Part shown: in pieces, positions 1 through 11,308 of the stretch
Position numbering within the stretch: the stretch's first letter is position 1
Layout of the letters: each line of letters opens with the position of its first letter
Source: Liolophura sinensis
Taxonomy: Eukaryota > Mollusca > Polyplacophora > Chitonida > Chitonidae
Length of the DNA stretch: 64,000 nt
NCBI RefSeq assembly: GCF_032854445.1
Contig: NC_088303.1
Span: forward strand, 34,761,265-34,825,264
Reading direction: 5' to 3'
Program-made: the position numbers and the translations under genes
The notes under the pieces: generated by a model
Told to the model about the DNA's origin: nothing
The model's database searches: none
Seen by the model: the letters and a program-made list of their open reading frames with translations, nothing else

Positions 1-724
1 CCCGTATTGCCTTAAGCCAGGCGAAGGTCGACTTGCAATTCTAACACTGCAAAGTCGACTTACGCGTAAAGTCGGGCGTGAACTGGGAGCAACTGGGTTT
101 TTGGAGATTGAAAGCAACATGGAGCATCCAATCGTGTGCTGGTTTCAGTCGATCTATGCACGCTTAGCAGTTGCTCGGAGTTGAACATGTTCTGCTGTCC
201 TGCAGTACTCGACATAAGTACGCTTATGCGAAAAGTTTAACAGCACTTTGCCATGATGAGGAACTGTGACCAACTGGGCTCAAGCACGAAGAGACCTTTT
301 CATATACATATAATATATTTATATAATGTATCAAATTATTATGTATTTATGCCTGGAGTTTTACATCGTATATACTTAACAATTTTTCAGTTATATGACG
401 ACGAGATGTCATTGGTTTGTACCGGTATCAAATATAATTTCATGATTTATTAACTCGCATTGTCGCATTGTCGCCTGCTTTAAACAAGACGAATTAGATA
501 CCGATATCTCATTGACAGTGACGTCAAAGAGTTCACGGGACCATGCGGTGCATGCAGGCAAGTTTTAGCTGAGGTAAGAACCATTCAGATAAAAATCCTT
601 TGCTGGCTGTCAGACTGATTGGTTGACTTGACTGATTTTGTTCAGGATATGTCACTGGTTGGCTGACTGCCCAGGGTAGGTCACTTGATGGTTTATTGCT
701 GGGCCGAACAACTAATTTTAGTTA

Positions 725-905
725 TTTATATATTCATTTTATTTATTTCTTCGATTGGTCTTTTACACCATACTCATGAACGTTTCACTTTTACGATGAC
801 CGTCAGCATTGCGTTGAGAGGAAACCGGGCAGAGCGCTGACGAAACCCACGACCAACCTAAGATTGTTGTTAGACCTTCCCACGTACCACCATTAAGTAA
901 TTGGT
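725..905 (-). mobile_element. SINE family A, diverged partial copy
   Basis: Minus-oriented: ATTT-rich tail at the left, then the family's GGTNTTTTACRCCRTACTC core and GAGAGGAAACCGGGCAGAG. Confidence 0.7.
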
Positions 906-1179
906 GCTCTGATACTGAGCCAACAAGGGGTGAGCCAACTGCGTGGTGCACAACAAGGATTGGAGTGCTTGTTTTATTTGTGTCTGTATTTGATCGGTAT
1001 TTAAGGCCATGCTCAAGATTTATGGATGGAAAGTGACAGCTATGGGTAAACAAAGTTGCTGATGAACTTTCCTACGTGTGGCGAATACAGATATAGGTCA
1101 CATATTGGTGGAAGACAAATGGCCTTCAGGCAACGTTTGACAGGGTGAACAGCCACATGTCAACCAGTGAACGTCACCA

Positions 1180-1425
1180 GTTATTTTCACTAGTTATTTT
1201 CATCAGTTATTATCCCCAGTTATTGTCGACCAGTTATTGTCACCAGTTATTACAACCAGATACTGCCTTCCAGTTATTGTAACCAGTTATTACAACCAGT
1301 TACTATCAACCAGTTATTATCACCTGTTATTGTCGACCAGTTATTGTCACCAGTTATTGTCAACCAGTCATTGTCACCAGTTATTGTCAACCAGTTGTAG
1401 TCACCAGTTACTAGTATTGCATAAC
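1180..1425. repeat. Minisatellite, about 14-bp unit (CCAGTTATTGTCA)
   Basis: About 17 degenerate copies of CCAGTTATTGTCA/CCAGTTATTACAA. An open frame through it is a by-product of the repeat. Confidence 0.85.
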
Positions 1426-1429
1426 TAGA

Positions 1430-2727
1430 TTATAACTCTGTTGTTAACACACGCCAGTTACAACGGATGAATCTTTCACTTATCTTAAGTATTTCTGAAT
1501 ATGTATTCATTTATGTTTCAGTTCGGACTGAATTGGTTCATATACTTGGTAAAGCCAGACCTCACCTGGAAGCGGGTTAAAGTCTCAGAGTTACTCCCCT
1601 TGGCTTTTAGCCCAGAATCGTTACAGAAGGAACGCGTACTAACCAACTCAAACAGTCCACAATAAGCAAAATAAATGATTCTCTGCAAAGGTCTTCGACA
1701 GCTAGTCTTTGATAATGTATAAATCAAATACAATTTTTTGTATGAATGTTTCATTAGATAAAACAGTTACAATTGCAAATGTCAATATCCAGGTATTGTC
1801 TTTTATCTGACGAACCTCCTCTCACCGTGGGTTAGCACGTCTGTTGGTACGAGATCTGTGCATTGCAGTAGGCAAAAACATTGTAAGCAATTAACATGGA
1901 CCCCACTCCCCCGACCCAAAAAAAGGCGTCCACCGTTGACATTTTTCGCTGTAGAGCAAAAAGTTATACCCCGAAGGATCGTCCATTGTCTGTCTATCGT
2001 TTTAACAATACCGAAATCAGAGCGCCATCGACATGTTTTGTGATATACCAATGTTAGTTTGCAAATGGCAACCGTTACCATGATTTCATCAGGTGCGGTT
2101 ATTGTATTTTCTCGTAAGGATGCCGCCTGTTTCACTCCGTTTGGATTAGACTAAATATGACAGAATGTTCCCGTAGTGCCGAATAGACTCAGCATGCAAT
2201 CGGAAAATGGTTGGACTTTTGGCGCGTGACTAATTAAAACTGCTGGATAAGTGGTTACCCTCTGCCATCCCCCCTCCCTCAACCCTTTCCAAGGGACCCA
2301 TCGAACCCCAACCAAACAATCAGTAACCTTTATCCACTGGCTGCCCTGGCGATTTAGTAGTCAGACAGGGAGAAAGAAACATGTCTGATATTTGTCAATC
2401 TGACGGACTGTGCATTTTATGAATTCTGTGGAGAAAAACAATGGCTTACCACAGTCTTATAGATGGGTTTCTTCTGGCGTGTAAGTTTATTTATTCATTT
2501 AATTTTGTTGACAACGATAGCGGGAGTTTTGAATATTTGGGCCCGGTGAGGCAACTTGATTTATGCAGAGTATTAGGGCTCAGGCGATAACCTGTACACT
2601 GACCCAGTGGCTGCTCCTATGAATTTCCAAGATGGAATTTGGTAGCATTGATCTTACTTGTGGTGTTCATTTATTTGCGTTTGCAAACATCGTCCTCATA
2701 TGTTAGTCCCGAATATTTTTCGATTGA
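1430..2727. other. Non-coding stretch, nothing recognised
   Basis: Several small overlapping open frames occur on both strands. None shows a known domain or supporting splice context. Confidence 0.5.
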
Positions 2728-2907
2728 TTTATTTATTGCTGGCTTCCTCTCCGGTCGTATGTGGGAAGGTTTGCCAGAAACCTGCGGATGGTTGTGTGTT
2801 TCTTCCGGGCTCTGCTCGGTTTCCTCCCACCATAATGCTGGCCGCCATCGTATAAATGAACTGTTTTTGAGTACGGCGTAAAACACCAATGAAATAAATA
2901 AATTTAT
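2728..2907 (+). mobile_element. SINE family A, 3' part
   Basis: Begins in the GCTGGCTTCCTCTCCGGTCG segment and runs to the AAATAAATAAAT tail. The tRNA-like head is missing. Confidence 0.8.
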
Positions 2908-2921
2908 TTGATCGGTGTTAC

Positions 2922-3137
2922 TATGCTGGCTTCCTCTCTGGTCGTAAACTCGCCACGATATGGCTGAAATAATGTCGATGTGGCGTTAAGCCATCATCAT
3001 TCATTCTGGTCGTAAATGACAGTGTCTGCAACAACCTGCTCTGCTCGGTTTCCTCCCACCATTATGTTGGTCACCGTCGTATAAATGAAATATTCTTGAG
3101 TAGGGCGTAGAACACCATTAAATAAATAAACAAATAG
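2922..3137 (+). mobile_element. SINE family A, second 3' part with internal insertion
   Basis: GCTGGCTTCCTCTCTGGTCGT appears twice around 2930 and 3007 before the usual GGTTTCCTCCCACCAT core and an AAATAAATAAAC tail. It follows the previous copy directly. Confidence 0.7.
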
Positions 3138-3960
3138 TTATTACTATTGTTTTCCTTTTCTTTAACCTTCTCAGCCGGTGAGGGATAGCCCTTACTCGGC
3201 CTCAGCTGGCAAAAACCCTATGGTTTCCTGTTTTACACCGCATAAACTTAACAACTAATAATTTGTGCGCACACGGTGGTCAAGTTTATGCATTCAGGAA
3301 ACTGCATGACTTAGGGTCCTGGTGGAGCTGGTGGTGGAGAGAAGTCGAAGGCGCATCACGCCTCTGTTAAGTCGTGGGGTATCAGTAGTTAAAGCCAGAA
3401 GAAAGTGGATTCAAACTTGTGACGTCATGGGTCGCAGTCACGTGATCTTCAAGCGAAGCCTATCAAACCTCCATGCACGCAGTACCAATATACAGTTATA
3501 TAGGAATTACTGCTTGTAGAACACCATGCTGAATTGCACGGTTAAAGTAAACTACACATCTAGTGGTTTGTGAAGAAAATTTGTAACGACTGTAATGTAA
3601 ACCAATTTATTTGGAATAAACTCAATAGACCAGCATGCAGTTGGCGGGTCAGTCAACCGTGACCAGGCCAAGTAGTGCCTCCTTTTGTTCTACCTCCATG
3701 TGTAAACTAACAACCAGTCGCCATTTTCACAATAATTCTGGATTGAAACACAGTAAACAACGAGACGAACTTCAGTGAAAACGACAGCACATTATCTCAG
3801 TAGGAGTTGTCTCCGAAATTCAGTAGAAAAAAAAAAACGCTTTACAAAAATAGTATTTTGAAACAGATTGCTGTACCAAAGTTTCTTATGAGATAGACGA
3901 AAGGTAACCAATTTCAAAAGATCATTTTCAGAGTTCAAGACTGGAAACAAAAGCATGCAG
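3138..3960. other. Non-coding stretch, nothing recognised
   Basis: No exon or repeat family recognised. Ends at a long TA microsatellite. Confidence 0.5.
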
Positions 3961-3963
3961 TGG

Positions 3964-4023
<60 letters not shown>

Positions 4024-4056
4024 GTATATATATATATCTATATATATATCTATCTA

Positions 4057-4140
<84 letters not shown>
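3964..4140. repeat. (TA)n microsatellite, about 175 bp
   Basis: Nearly pure TA with a few TATC/TGTA interruptions around 4020-4062. It directly abuts the 5' end of a full-length SINE. Confidence 0.95.
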
Positions 4141-4143
<3 letters not shown>

Positions 4144-4160
4144 ATAAACAATCAAAAACT

Positions 4161-4402
4161 GGGGCCTCCGTAGCTCAACTGGTTAGCGCGCTAGCGTAGG
4201 AGCGACCCAGGGGTCTCACACCAATGTGGTCGCTGTGAGTTCAAGTCCAGTACATGCGGACTTAATCTCCGGCCATATATGGGAAGGTCTGGCAGCAGCC
4301 TGCGGATGCTCGTGGGTTTTCCGCCGGGCTCTGCCAGGTTTCCTCCCACCATAATGCTGGCCGCCATCGTATAAGTGAAACACCAAATACATAAATAAAT
4401 AA
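4161..4402 (+). mobile_element. SINE family A, full-length, tRNA-derived head
   Basis: Best copy in the window. Head GGGGCCTCCGTAGCTCAACT (A box about 4171-4182), B box GAGTTCAAGTCC at 4237-4248, body with GGTTTCCTCCCACCATAATG and tail AAATACATAAATAAATAAC. The two pol III boxes show tRNA ancestry. Confidence 0.9.
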
Positions 4403-4403
4403 C

Positions 4404-4652
4404 AAAAATGAAAGTTAATTTTAACAGAAAACTCTGTTCGTCTGACTGATGCTAGAATCTATTTTGCTGTTGCAACAGATTATTATGTTAAATGTAACTC
4501 ACATATTCTATTAAGTCAACATAAAGATCTATTAGACTAACAGGATATCATTTTGAATATGACACATGCAGTATTATGCTATAAAATAACAGAATACATT
4601 CTGGCATCATTCAGACAACAGACTTTCTGTTAAAATTAACACATTAATTTTT
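4404..4652. mobile_element. Foldback/MITE-like element, about 250 bp
   Basis: Imperfect inverted repeat with arms about 4411-4470 and 4585-4645. GTTAATTTTAACAG at the left matches the complement of CTGTTAAAATTAAC at the right, and similarity continues through CTGATGCTAGAAT against ATTCTGGCATCAT. It has no coding capacity and is inserted right behind a SINE. Confidence 0.7.
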
Positions 4653-4959
4653 TTGAGTATTTTTAATAGTGCAGTCTAATTTACCTTATACTGAGTCTCT
4701 TGTGACAGCATTCAACACATCTGAATTCCCGTGCCCATCATTGGTTGACTTTTAGATGTTTTAGTACAGCTCAAATTCTGATGATCTACTGAACAAAAAA
4801 CGGATAAGCAGCATAGACTTCTACAAAAACACTTGATACCTTTAGTTTAGGATTATAATAACACTGATACAGTCGTTAACATGTGTGTTGTATGTTTATG
4901 TTGCCATATTCCCCTTTTTCAGGGTAATAAAGTTGAGATCGTCAAAGTTCATTATTATG

Positions 4960-5150
4960 ACTATTGATTTATACAAACGGTACTTTAAGCCGTTCTCAAG
5001 AAAGTTTCGCTCATACAACGGTGCTCGGCATTTTGGTGTGAATAAAGCGGGCAAAGCACAGTGGAAATCCAGGGCGATTCCACAGGTTGATGGTAGACGT
5101 ACGACCGCAGAGAAAGCCAGCATGAGCTGGACTTGAACTCACACCGAGCA
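4960..5150 (-). mobile_element. SINE family A, minus copy in the 5' flank of LamG copy 1
   Basis: Diverged core (AAGAAAGTTTCGCTCATACA) followed by GAAAGCCAGCATGAGCTGGAC and ACTTGAACTCACA (complement of the B box). Confidence 0.75.
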
Positions 5151-5319
5151 TATTTTCAAACGGCATATCATATAGCATAGCAAAGCAAGAGGATCCTTAA
5201 TTTTCGATGAGTAACTGGCCTATATTTTACTACATGCCATTGACACATGTAAATATCAAACCAAACATGTAAGTTACTTGTCATTGCACCAATCAGTCAA
5301 AATGTTATTTGTACTACAG

Positions 5320-6036
5320 GTCTATGGTGTCTCGTATGCAGTCACACGCCCGTTCCCACTAGGCTCTGGCCGCTCACTGAAATCACCTGTGGTAAGGAAG
5401 TGATTTGGATGAAGGACGCCGAGAAGGCGAGCTTCTTGAAATCAACACCCACATACAAATTGGAGGAACCGGGTCTCGGGTATAATGCACTTAGTCTCGA
5501 TAATAATTCTGTGAACGTCACGTGGAACATGTCAGAGAAGGAAGTCAACAATTACGAGATCGAAAAAGATCATCCAAAAACAAAGAGAATGTTGATGGCT
5601 TTGTTCTACTGGGATCCCAAGGTTGATGCGGAATTCTTAAATTACAGATCCACTAACGGTTTTCAGATACACGTGTATACCAAGGCGGGCAGCGTGTATG
5701 TTGCTGGAGAAAATGGAATTCTACCTGTACATGATATTATTGAATTCGAGGGTCTCGGTTGGTATACCGTGGCTATTCGTTGGAATAAAGGTCAAATTGA
5801 GGTGTACTTTGTAGAAGCAATAGACGGGGAAGAAAAAGGGAAGAAGAGAGGAGAGGTGAAGGCGGAGCATTTGTACGACAGAGACACGGTGGAGGAGCCA
5901 GGGACACTGACGGTCGGGCCGATACAAGGTGGGGCAGTCTGTTGTCTGAGGTGGTACGTTGACGAGTTTGACGCTACGCACATCGCAGATTCTATGAAGG
6001 AAAACTGCCGAAAACAGAATTATTGGACCTCTCAAG
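5320..6036 (+). CDS. Copy 1 exon: LamG/ConA-like domain
   Basis: 717-bp exon with acceptor TACTACAG and donor CAAG|GTAAG. It begins with a hydrophobic end of a signal peptide (LWCLVCS), then a beta-rich domain with LMALFYWDP, GFQIHVYT, GWYTVAIRWNKGQ and GTLTVGP strands typical of LamG/pentraxin-like jelly rolls. It is about 97% identical at DNA level to 11602..12318 except for its last 66 bp. A Cys in TCGKEV replaces Asp of copy 2, adding a cysteine that copy 2 does not have. Confidence 0.8.
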
Positions 6037-9000
6037 GTAAGACTCTTTTTTTCAAAAATGTCTGTTGATATCAGATCAAATTCTTTAATTTCATTAAGTC
6101 AGAAGTAAAATATCCACAAATAATTAGCACACTGGAAACGTTTTTGTTCGTTTAAGATCATGACAGCACCTGGCCATATTTCAGTCGAAAGCAGGATACT
6201 TTTTCAGAATTATCATATTTTATTATTTTAATGAGATATCATCGAATAACATGTAGAACAAGATGACAATAGTGTACAAATGGCCAGTGTGAGTCGAGGC
6301 AGCCATCGTCAGAATTTTATCCAATCGAAGCTGTGATGTAGTTCCATGAAGTGACATGATAACACAGAACTACTGCATAAGACATCATCTTGAGATCGTT
6401 TAAAACGATTTAATTACGTGTAGCCGAAGTGCCACTTCGGGGCAGGTCTGTATCATATACTGACCAACACGGACGTGAAATCAGTTAATTTACAAGGCGT
6501 GAAATATTCAACGACGGTATCACAAATTATGTCAGACAGTAGTATACTGTCTCGGGCCAAACCGCATACATCTCCCCAAATGCATTTTTGTCGTTCATTT
6601 TAGGGTTTAGTCAGCAGTTTTTAAATAACAAATATCAGTCAGTGCAAAATTCATTAGGGAAGCCGAAAGTTTATGGGCACGAGAAGACGGCATCTCACCG
6701 GACAACGCTTAAAATTAATTAAATCTTAATTTAATTATATATCTTTTTTTCGCTGAATTTATTACGACTGAAGAGTTTAAAAGCCCCGCGGACAAAAGCC
6801 CCTCGATCAGTACTAAGCATATATGGTAGATGACATATGTTGTTTGCTTGTCTCAGAAAACTCGAAACATTCTCCCTGAAGCGTCGTTTCAGATTTTATT
6901 ACACGTTTGAAGTAAGTAGAACCCCTTCTTACTTGTACAAATTCCATGTATTCTAACCGTTTTGTGACGGTTAAGAATCGGAAAGAGCTATATATATGCT
7001 AGACGTGTACAGAATGCCCGATCTCCATTCCAGGCTTATCCGAAAACTAAACAAGCCTACAAGTATTGTATACAATTGCTCTTTGGCAGCTTGTGTAAGA
7101 CCTTTTTTCTCTGTTCTATGAACGAATCCAGGACAAAAGCCCATGCGGAGAAAAAACCCGTTAAGTGTTTACTATAACAGATCTAACAAATTTAGATTAT
7201 TGAGACATTTGCACACAGTCATTTTTGTTTTAAGATGTTAGGCTATATAGAAAACTATATTTTATCACTTGGGCCTTCATCGCCGAAGTCCACAACTTTT
7301 ATCTGCCATAGGCAACTGCTCAGACTATTATACGGAAACTACCTTCGACGTTAGATAGCCAGAGTAAACGTGACGTCCGTTTGCTCTCGATAATGGAGAC
7401 GTGCTGAAGTTGTCAAGACGAAGTTTCACTAAACTTTTACTGGGTTGAAAAACAAAATCTAAAAAATATGTAAAGCCGGTCTAAGATGCTTTGAATGGTA
7501 GTCTTTCAGTGGACGTAAAATTTTTTATTGTTTTTGGATTGTTTTCGCTTTTTTGGTAAAAACAGATGTGGGTCGTTTCTCGTGGTCCGTATACAGGTGG
7601 GTAAAATGATCACGGAATAAATGTTATTATCGGTGATCAGGATTAATTATAGTGACACATTTTCAAGGCAATCATGTGATTGTGAAATCGACTAACTAAT
7701 AAACATTATTAGTGCTGAGGGAGCGGCACAACGACAAAGCTTATGTATTTGCTAATTTGCTATTTGATATTGCAGAAACGGATCCTTGCCGCTCAAGACC
7801 ATGCAAAAATGGTGCTGTTTGCGCATCTCTAACAACTGCATCGGACAATTATACTTGCACTTGTCGACCTTGGTTCGAGGGAATCAACTGTGAAAAGAGT
7901 TAAGCATTTAAATTATCAAAGTGTTATATGATGGAAATGGAAAAGATTATCATCGGTGTTTTAAGCTATCGCATTTAAATTTATTTTGAAATATTTATTT
8001 ATCTACTTATTTATTTATTTACATGAACACCATACTCAATAATTTTTCACTCATACGACGTGACGATCAGTTTTGTGGGTGGGTTAAACTGGAATGCCCT
8101 ACGGAAACCACCACTCTTTTGCTTTCTCGTGTGTGATGCACAGATATGCAGGTCCTCAAGGAACGTTAGAGCAAGGCAACACAAGCAGTGAGAGCGGACA
8201 AATCTATACACATTCCCTGTCCACAGTCGGGTTTGAAACCGCACCTCGTGAGTCTTTGCCAAGAAATAAATTTAACAAACACATTAAACAAATAAACGGG
8301 AAGGTCAATTCACATTTTTTTCACGCTTAGCCACTGAGAACAAATTGACATGGCTTATAAAAATTATACATTGCTGATTGTGATTTTACAGAAACATGAA
8401 GTAAGAATGTGATCTGCAAAAATAAACACATCTGTCTCACGTGCTGTTTGATTAGACGTACTAAATAAACTTTAGAAATGACTCACCACGTTTTTTGAGG
8501 GACCTCGCTGATTCAGAGGGTTGAAGAACTGGGTCGCTGCGACTTCCAACGCTTGACCATTGAGACTGAACTCTCCGCGCCAGGGACTTTGTCAGATACC
8601 TGCCGAAGGTCGGTGGTTTAATTCAGGCACTCCGGTTTCCTCCACTCATAAACCTGACCGTGCCGTCATACAAGTTAAAAATTCTTAAGCACGGTGTTAA
8701 ACATCAGTCAAATAAATTGATTCATTGTGATGCTGATTTTCTCCCACACTCTCTATACCGTCTTCCATGAATTAGATATACTCCACTCTTTAGGAAAACG
8801 AAATCCATTTTTGCCAATATTTACTCCATCAGATGTAAAGTTACATCCTGACAGCTTTTATTAGACACTATAAAAACCATGCATCGCATTTAACCATACT
8901 ATCGCTTCTTTCTAAGCGTTTATTATGCATTTGTTGAAAAGGGCGCAGGATGGCCAAACAAGGCTTCAGGTATGTGGGCCAGACAGATATGGCGACTATG

Positions 9001-9195
9001 GGGAGGACAATGTTGATCGGCGAAAACCTAACAGTGCGAAGTCAACTTGACTGCAGCAACCGATGTCTTTGGCTTGATATGTGCATGTCGTTTGCATACG
9101 AGAAGAAATATAAACTATGTTCGCTCTATGAAGACATCTTCACGGGTATCGGTACCAATAAAGACTGGGCGAAATATTTTGTGGAGACCTGGTAG
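5320..9195 (+). CDS. Secreted LamG-like/EGF/PAN protein, copy 1 (first exon not found)
   Basis: Exons are 5320..6036, 7776..7898 and 8942..9195. The order is a laminin-G/concanavalin-like jelly-roll domain, one EGF-like domain and a C-terminal PAN/Apple-like module with a stop at 9193-9195. All junctions are phase 1, and the total is in frame if the missing first exon contributes one base to the split codon. The architecture suggests an extracellular binding or matrix protein; ligand unknown. It is a tandem paralogue of the gene at 11260..16254. The signal-peptide exon seen about 300 bp upstream of the LamG exon in copy 2 has no counterpart here: that space holds a SINE and a foldback element. 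Copy 1 is therefore either 5'-truncated, or starts further upstream, or is a transcribed fragment. No stop or frameshift breaks the three exons. The family call rests on residue patterns read by eye. Confidence 0.72.
6037..7775 (+). other. Intron of LamG/EGF/PAN copy 1
   Basis: GT...AG intron between the LamG and EGF exons. No repeats or other exons recognised in it. Confidence 0.6.
7776..7898 (+). CDS. Copy 1 exon: EGF-like domain
   Basis: 123-bp phase-1 exon encoding a canonical six-cysteine EGF fold (DPCRSRPCKNGAVC, then YTCTC and a final GINC). The acceptor is TTGCAG. The donor is AGA|GTTAAG, a weak site, but it aligns exactly with the CAG|GTAAAG donor of copy 2. Reading through this donor reaches a TAA two codons later, so intron retention would give a short protein without the PAN module. 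Confidence 0.78.
8000..8095 (-). mobile_element. SINE family A fragment
   Basis: TATTTATTTATTTA tail, then ACACCATACTCAATAATTTTTC and a short core remnant. Lies in the second intron of LamG copy 1. Confidence 0.55.
8520..8715 (+). mobile_element. SINE family C copy
   Basis: GAAGGTCGGTGGTTTAATTC, CTCCGGTTTCCTCCACTCAT, AAACCTGACCGTGCCGTCAT and TTAAACATCAGTCAAATAAA. A different body from family A with the same kind of 3' end. Confidence 0.65.
8942..9195 (+). CDS. Copy 1 exon: PAN/Apple-like C-terminal module
   Basis: Open frame ending TGG TAG. The cysteine spacing (CSNRC, DMC, SFAY, KLCSLY) matches a PAN/Apple module and parallels the copy 2 exon at 15998..16254. The acceptor is uncertain: the AG at 8940-8941 is the one that keeps phase 1, but it lacks a strong pyrimidine tract. 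The residues at the junction (RRR) may therefore be wrong. Confidence 0.65.
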
Positions 9196-11213
9196 AAGAG
9201 GAAGTTTGACTTGAAGATACGTAATATTACAAAATGGACAAAGTGGTGGCAAATTTGCATTGCTTATATTATACGGCTAGGTATTTTTTTCTTTTATGCA
9301 CGCGCAAAGTTTGTACAATTATTTGTTAATGGTGACTTCAGCTATATCTAGATGTCCAGCGAATTGTAAATTATGTAAAAGTATACCAAAGTGTGAAACA
9401 TTATATAGACCTATCACCTAAAACATCTGGCCGCATTTGTCTTTTTAAAGTTTGTGTTAAACTGTAATATGCATTTTTTTAAAAATCACTTGAATGATAA
9501 TGTCAGTATGTGTACCTGATTGCATGCAGTTTATGACATGGCAACGTGTCATTTCAGTAAGGGTTTACCAAGACAGATATGCCTGTGCAAAGTCACCTGG
9601 GCTAAGTAGGGCCTCCTGGAGTTTCCTCTAACAAAGCTCTCACAAAGCTACGCCAAGCGCATTTACCATGTTGACATATCAGTGATTTGTTGCCATGGGC
9701 GTATTTTGAGATTGCTTCATAAAGGATCCGTTCTAAAACAACGTGCGCAACTTTGCGACAGGCGTAAATGTTTTGTAACACTTGTGGTAATATGCGCACA
9801 CTTTGTAGAACGAGTTCCAGAGTATATTTGTTGAGTCCAATTCACGACAGGCTGATTTCATTGTGCATTTCCATATAGAGTAAAACTATTGTCTCATAGG
9901 GAAATGGGCATAAAGGTTGTTGACACCTGCGTGATTGCGCTTGAAACTGTCAGCTGTTAGCAAAGTAGTAAAAAGTACTTGTCTACATATTTAAAAAGAT
10001 CATTGTCAGACATTTCTGGTGATATGTAATGTATATTATGAAATAATTTAATGTTTAGATAGCTTTAAGAAACAAAATTTTTACCTATCAAATATATATG
10101 ATGTGTTTAACCTCCCTTTCTACTTCCTTTCGCCATAATTTCTTAGCACAGTTGTTATTTCTTTCACGACGACAATCATAATTTAACAGTTGTTTTACTT
10201 TCAAATTTCCCTATTTGACTTTACAGCAATGTCACCATTCTCCATTTGTTATGAGAGTGGGTGCAAATACTCTGATAATTAGGTGCATAAACCATAAACA
10301 TGTCTGACGTCATATGATACATTCAGATAAATCAAATGATCAAATAAAGAAATGAACAAATAAAGTTGAAAAAATAAAACAAGTGCTCACATGATTTTTC
10401 AATCATATACTGAAAGATCAATATACATATCCCAAGAAATGTATTTGCCAAAAAAAAAATCATTTCCAATAAGTTCTGTTGTTGAAAAGACACAATAACA
10501 GTGAAACATATTGTTTATACGAAGAAGCAAGATCTTAACTTGTTAGTTTACAGTAGTTTATCACAAATGAAAGCTATTCTCTGAATGGGTGGATATGTTG
10601 TGAGGAGAGGTGAATTGCTGTGTGTGTATTTCAATTATGTTGTGGATGCTATAACGGATTTAATATTTTTTTAAATGTTTTTTTTTTTAAATTCAAGTCC
10701 TACTTGGGATTTCGTCACCTCGTCCTATGTATCAGGAAACAAGGCTAAACACCCTGGGTTGAGTGAAATGTAAAAACAATAAAAAGTGCTTTTGTTGCCG
10801 CTGGCTGACCCAAAGCACGCATGTTAAAGGTATACGTAAAATAATAAAATATACATGATGAATTAGATGTGTTGTCTGTACATTCGTTGTTTTGTTTGAC
10901 GAATTAGTTTGCGGTTAGGCAGTTCAAGGGATATACCTCTGTGTTGTTCTCTGAAGGTAAGTTAAAAGCAATAAGTCGATTAAAAGCCCACTTGTAGAAA
11001 CTAGCAAATGCATCTTTGTTTGGCTTAGCTAAAGTGCCATCGACTGACTTGCATGGTCTTGTGTAAGAGCAGCTTGTTCGTTGCGATCAGGAACAGACTT
11101 CTGTATATGCAGCTGGGTATGATTAAGTGCTTGTGGAATTTCAAACACTATTGTCATTGGTATTCGGAACAAGTCAAACAGAAAAAGGTGTCCTCTTCGG
11201 GGACTTTGAATTG
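9196..11213. other. Spacer between the two LamG/EGF/PAN copies
   Basis: AT-rich 3' flank of copy 1 and promoter region of copy 2. Clustered AATAAA hexamers at about 10343-10375 could end copy 1 transcripts. No other gene seen. Confidence 0.5.
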
Positions 11214-11221
11214 TATAAAAG
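11214..11221 (+). promoter_or_regulatory. TATA box of LamG/EGF/PAN copy 2
   Basis: TATAAAAG lies 39 bp before the ATG, giving a short 5' leader of roughly 15 nt if transcription starts about 30 bp downstream. A κB-like 10-mer (GGGACTTTGA, 8 of 10 to GGGACTTTCC) sits at 11200-11209, directly upstream. Confidence 0.5.
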
Positions 11222-11259
11222 CATATAACCTCAGCGATGTCCAGTGTTTGATAAAGCAA

Positions 11260-11308
11260 ATGGAAAGAATGCTCGTGCAACGTGCGTTGATCTTGTTTCT
11301 GGTGTCAG
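11260..11308 (+). CDS. Copy 2 exon 1: signal peptide
   Basis: 49-nt coding exon (16 codons plus one base). The hydrophobic core is RALILFLVS and the donor is CAG|GTGAGT. A second in-frame ATG lies three codons in. The split codon (G + GT) joins cleanly to the LamG exon. Confidence 0.78.

Noticed and set aside
3955..4199. Open frames of alternating Ile-Tyr
   Set aside because: Translation of a (TA)n microsatellite; the same applies to 27833-28051 and 59688-59943.
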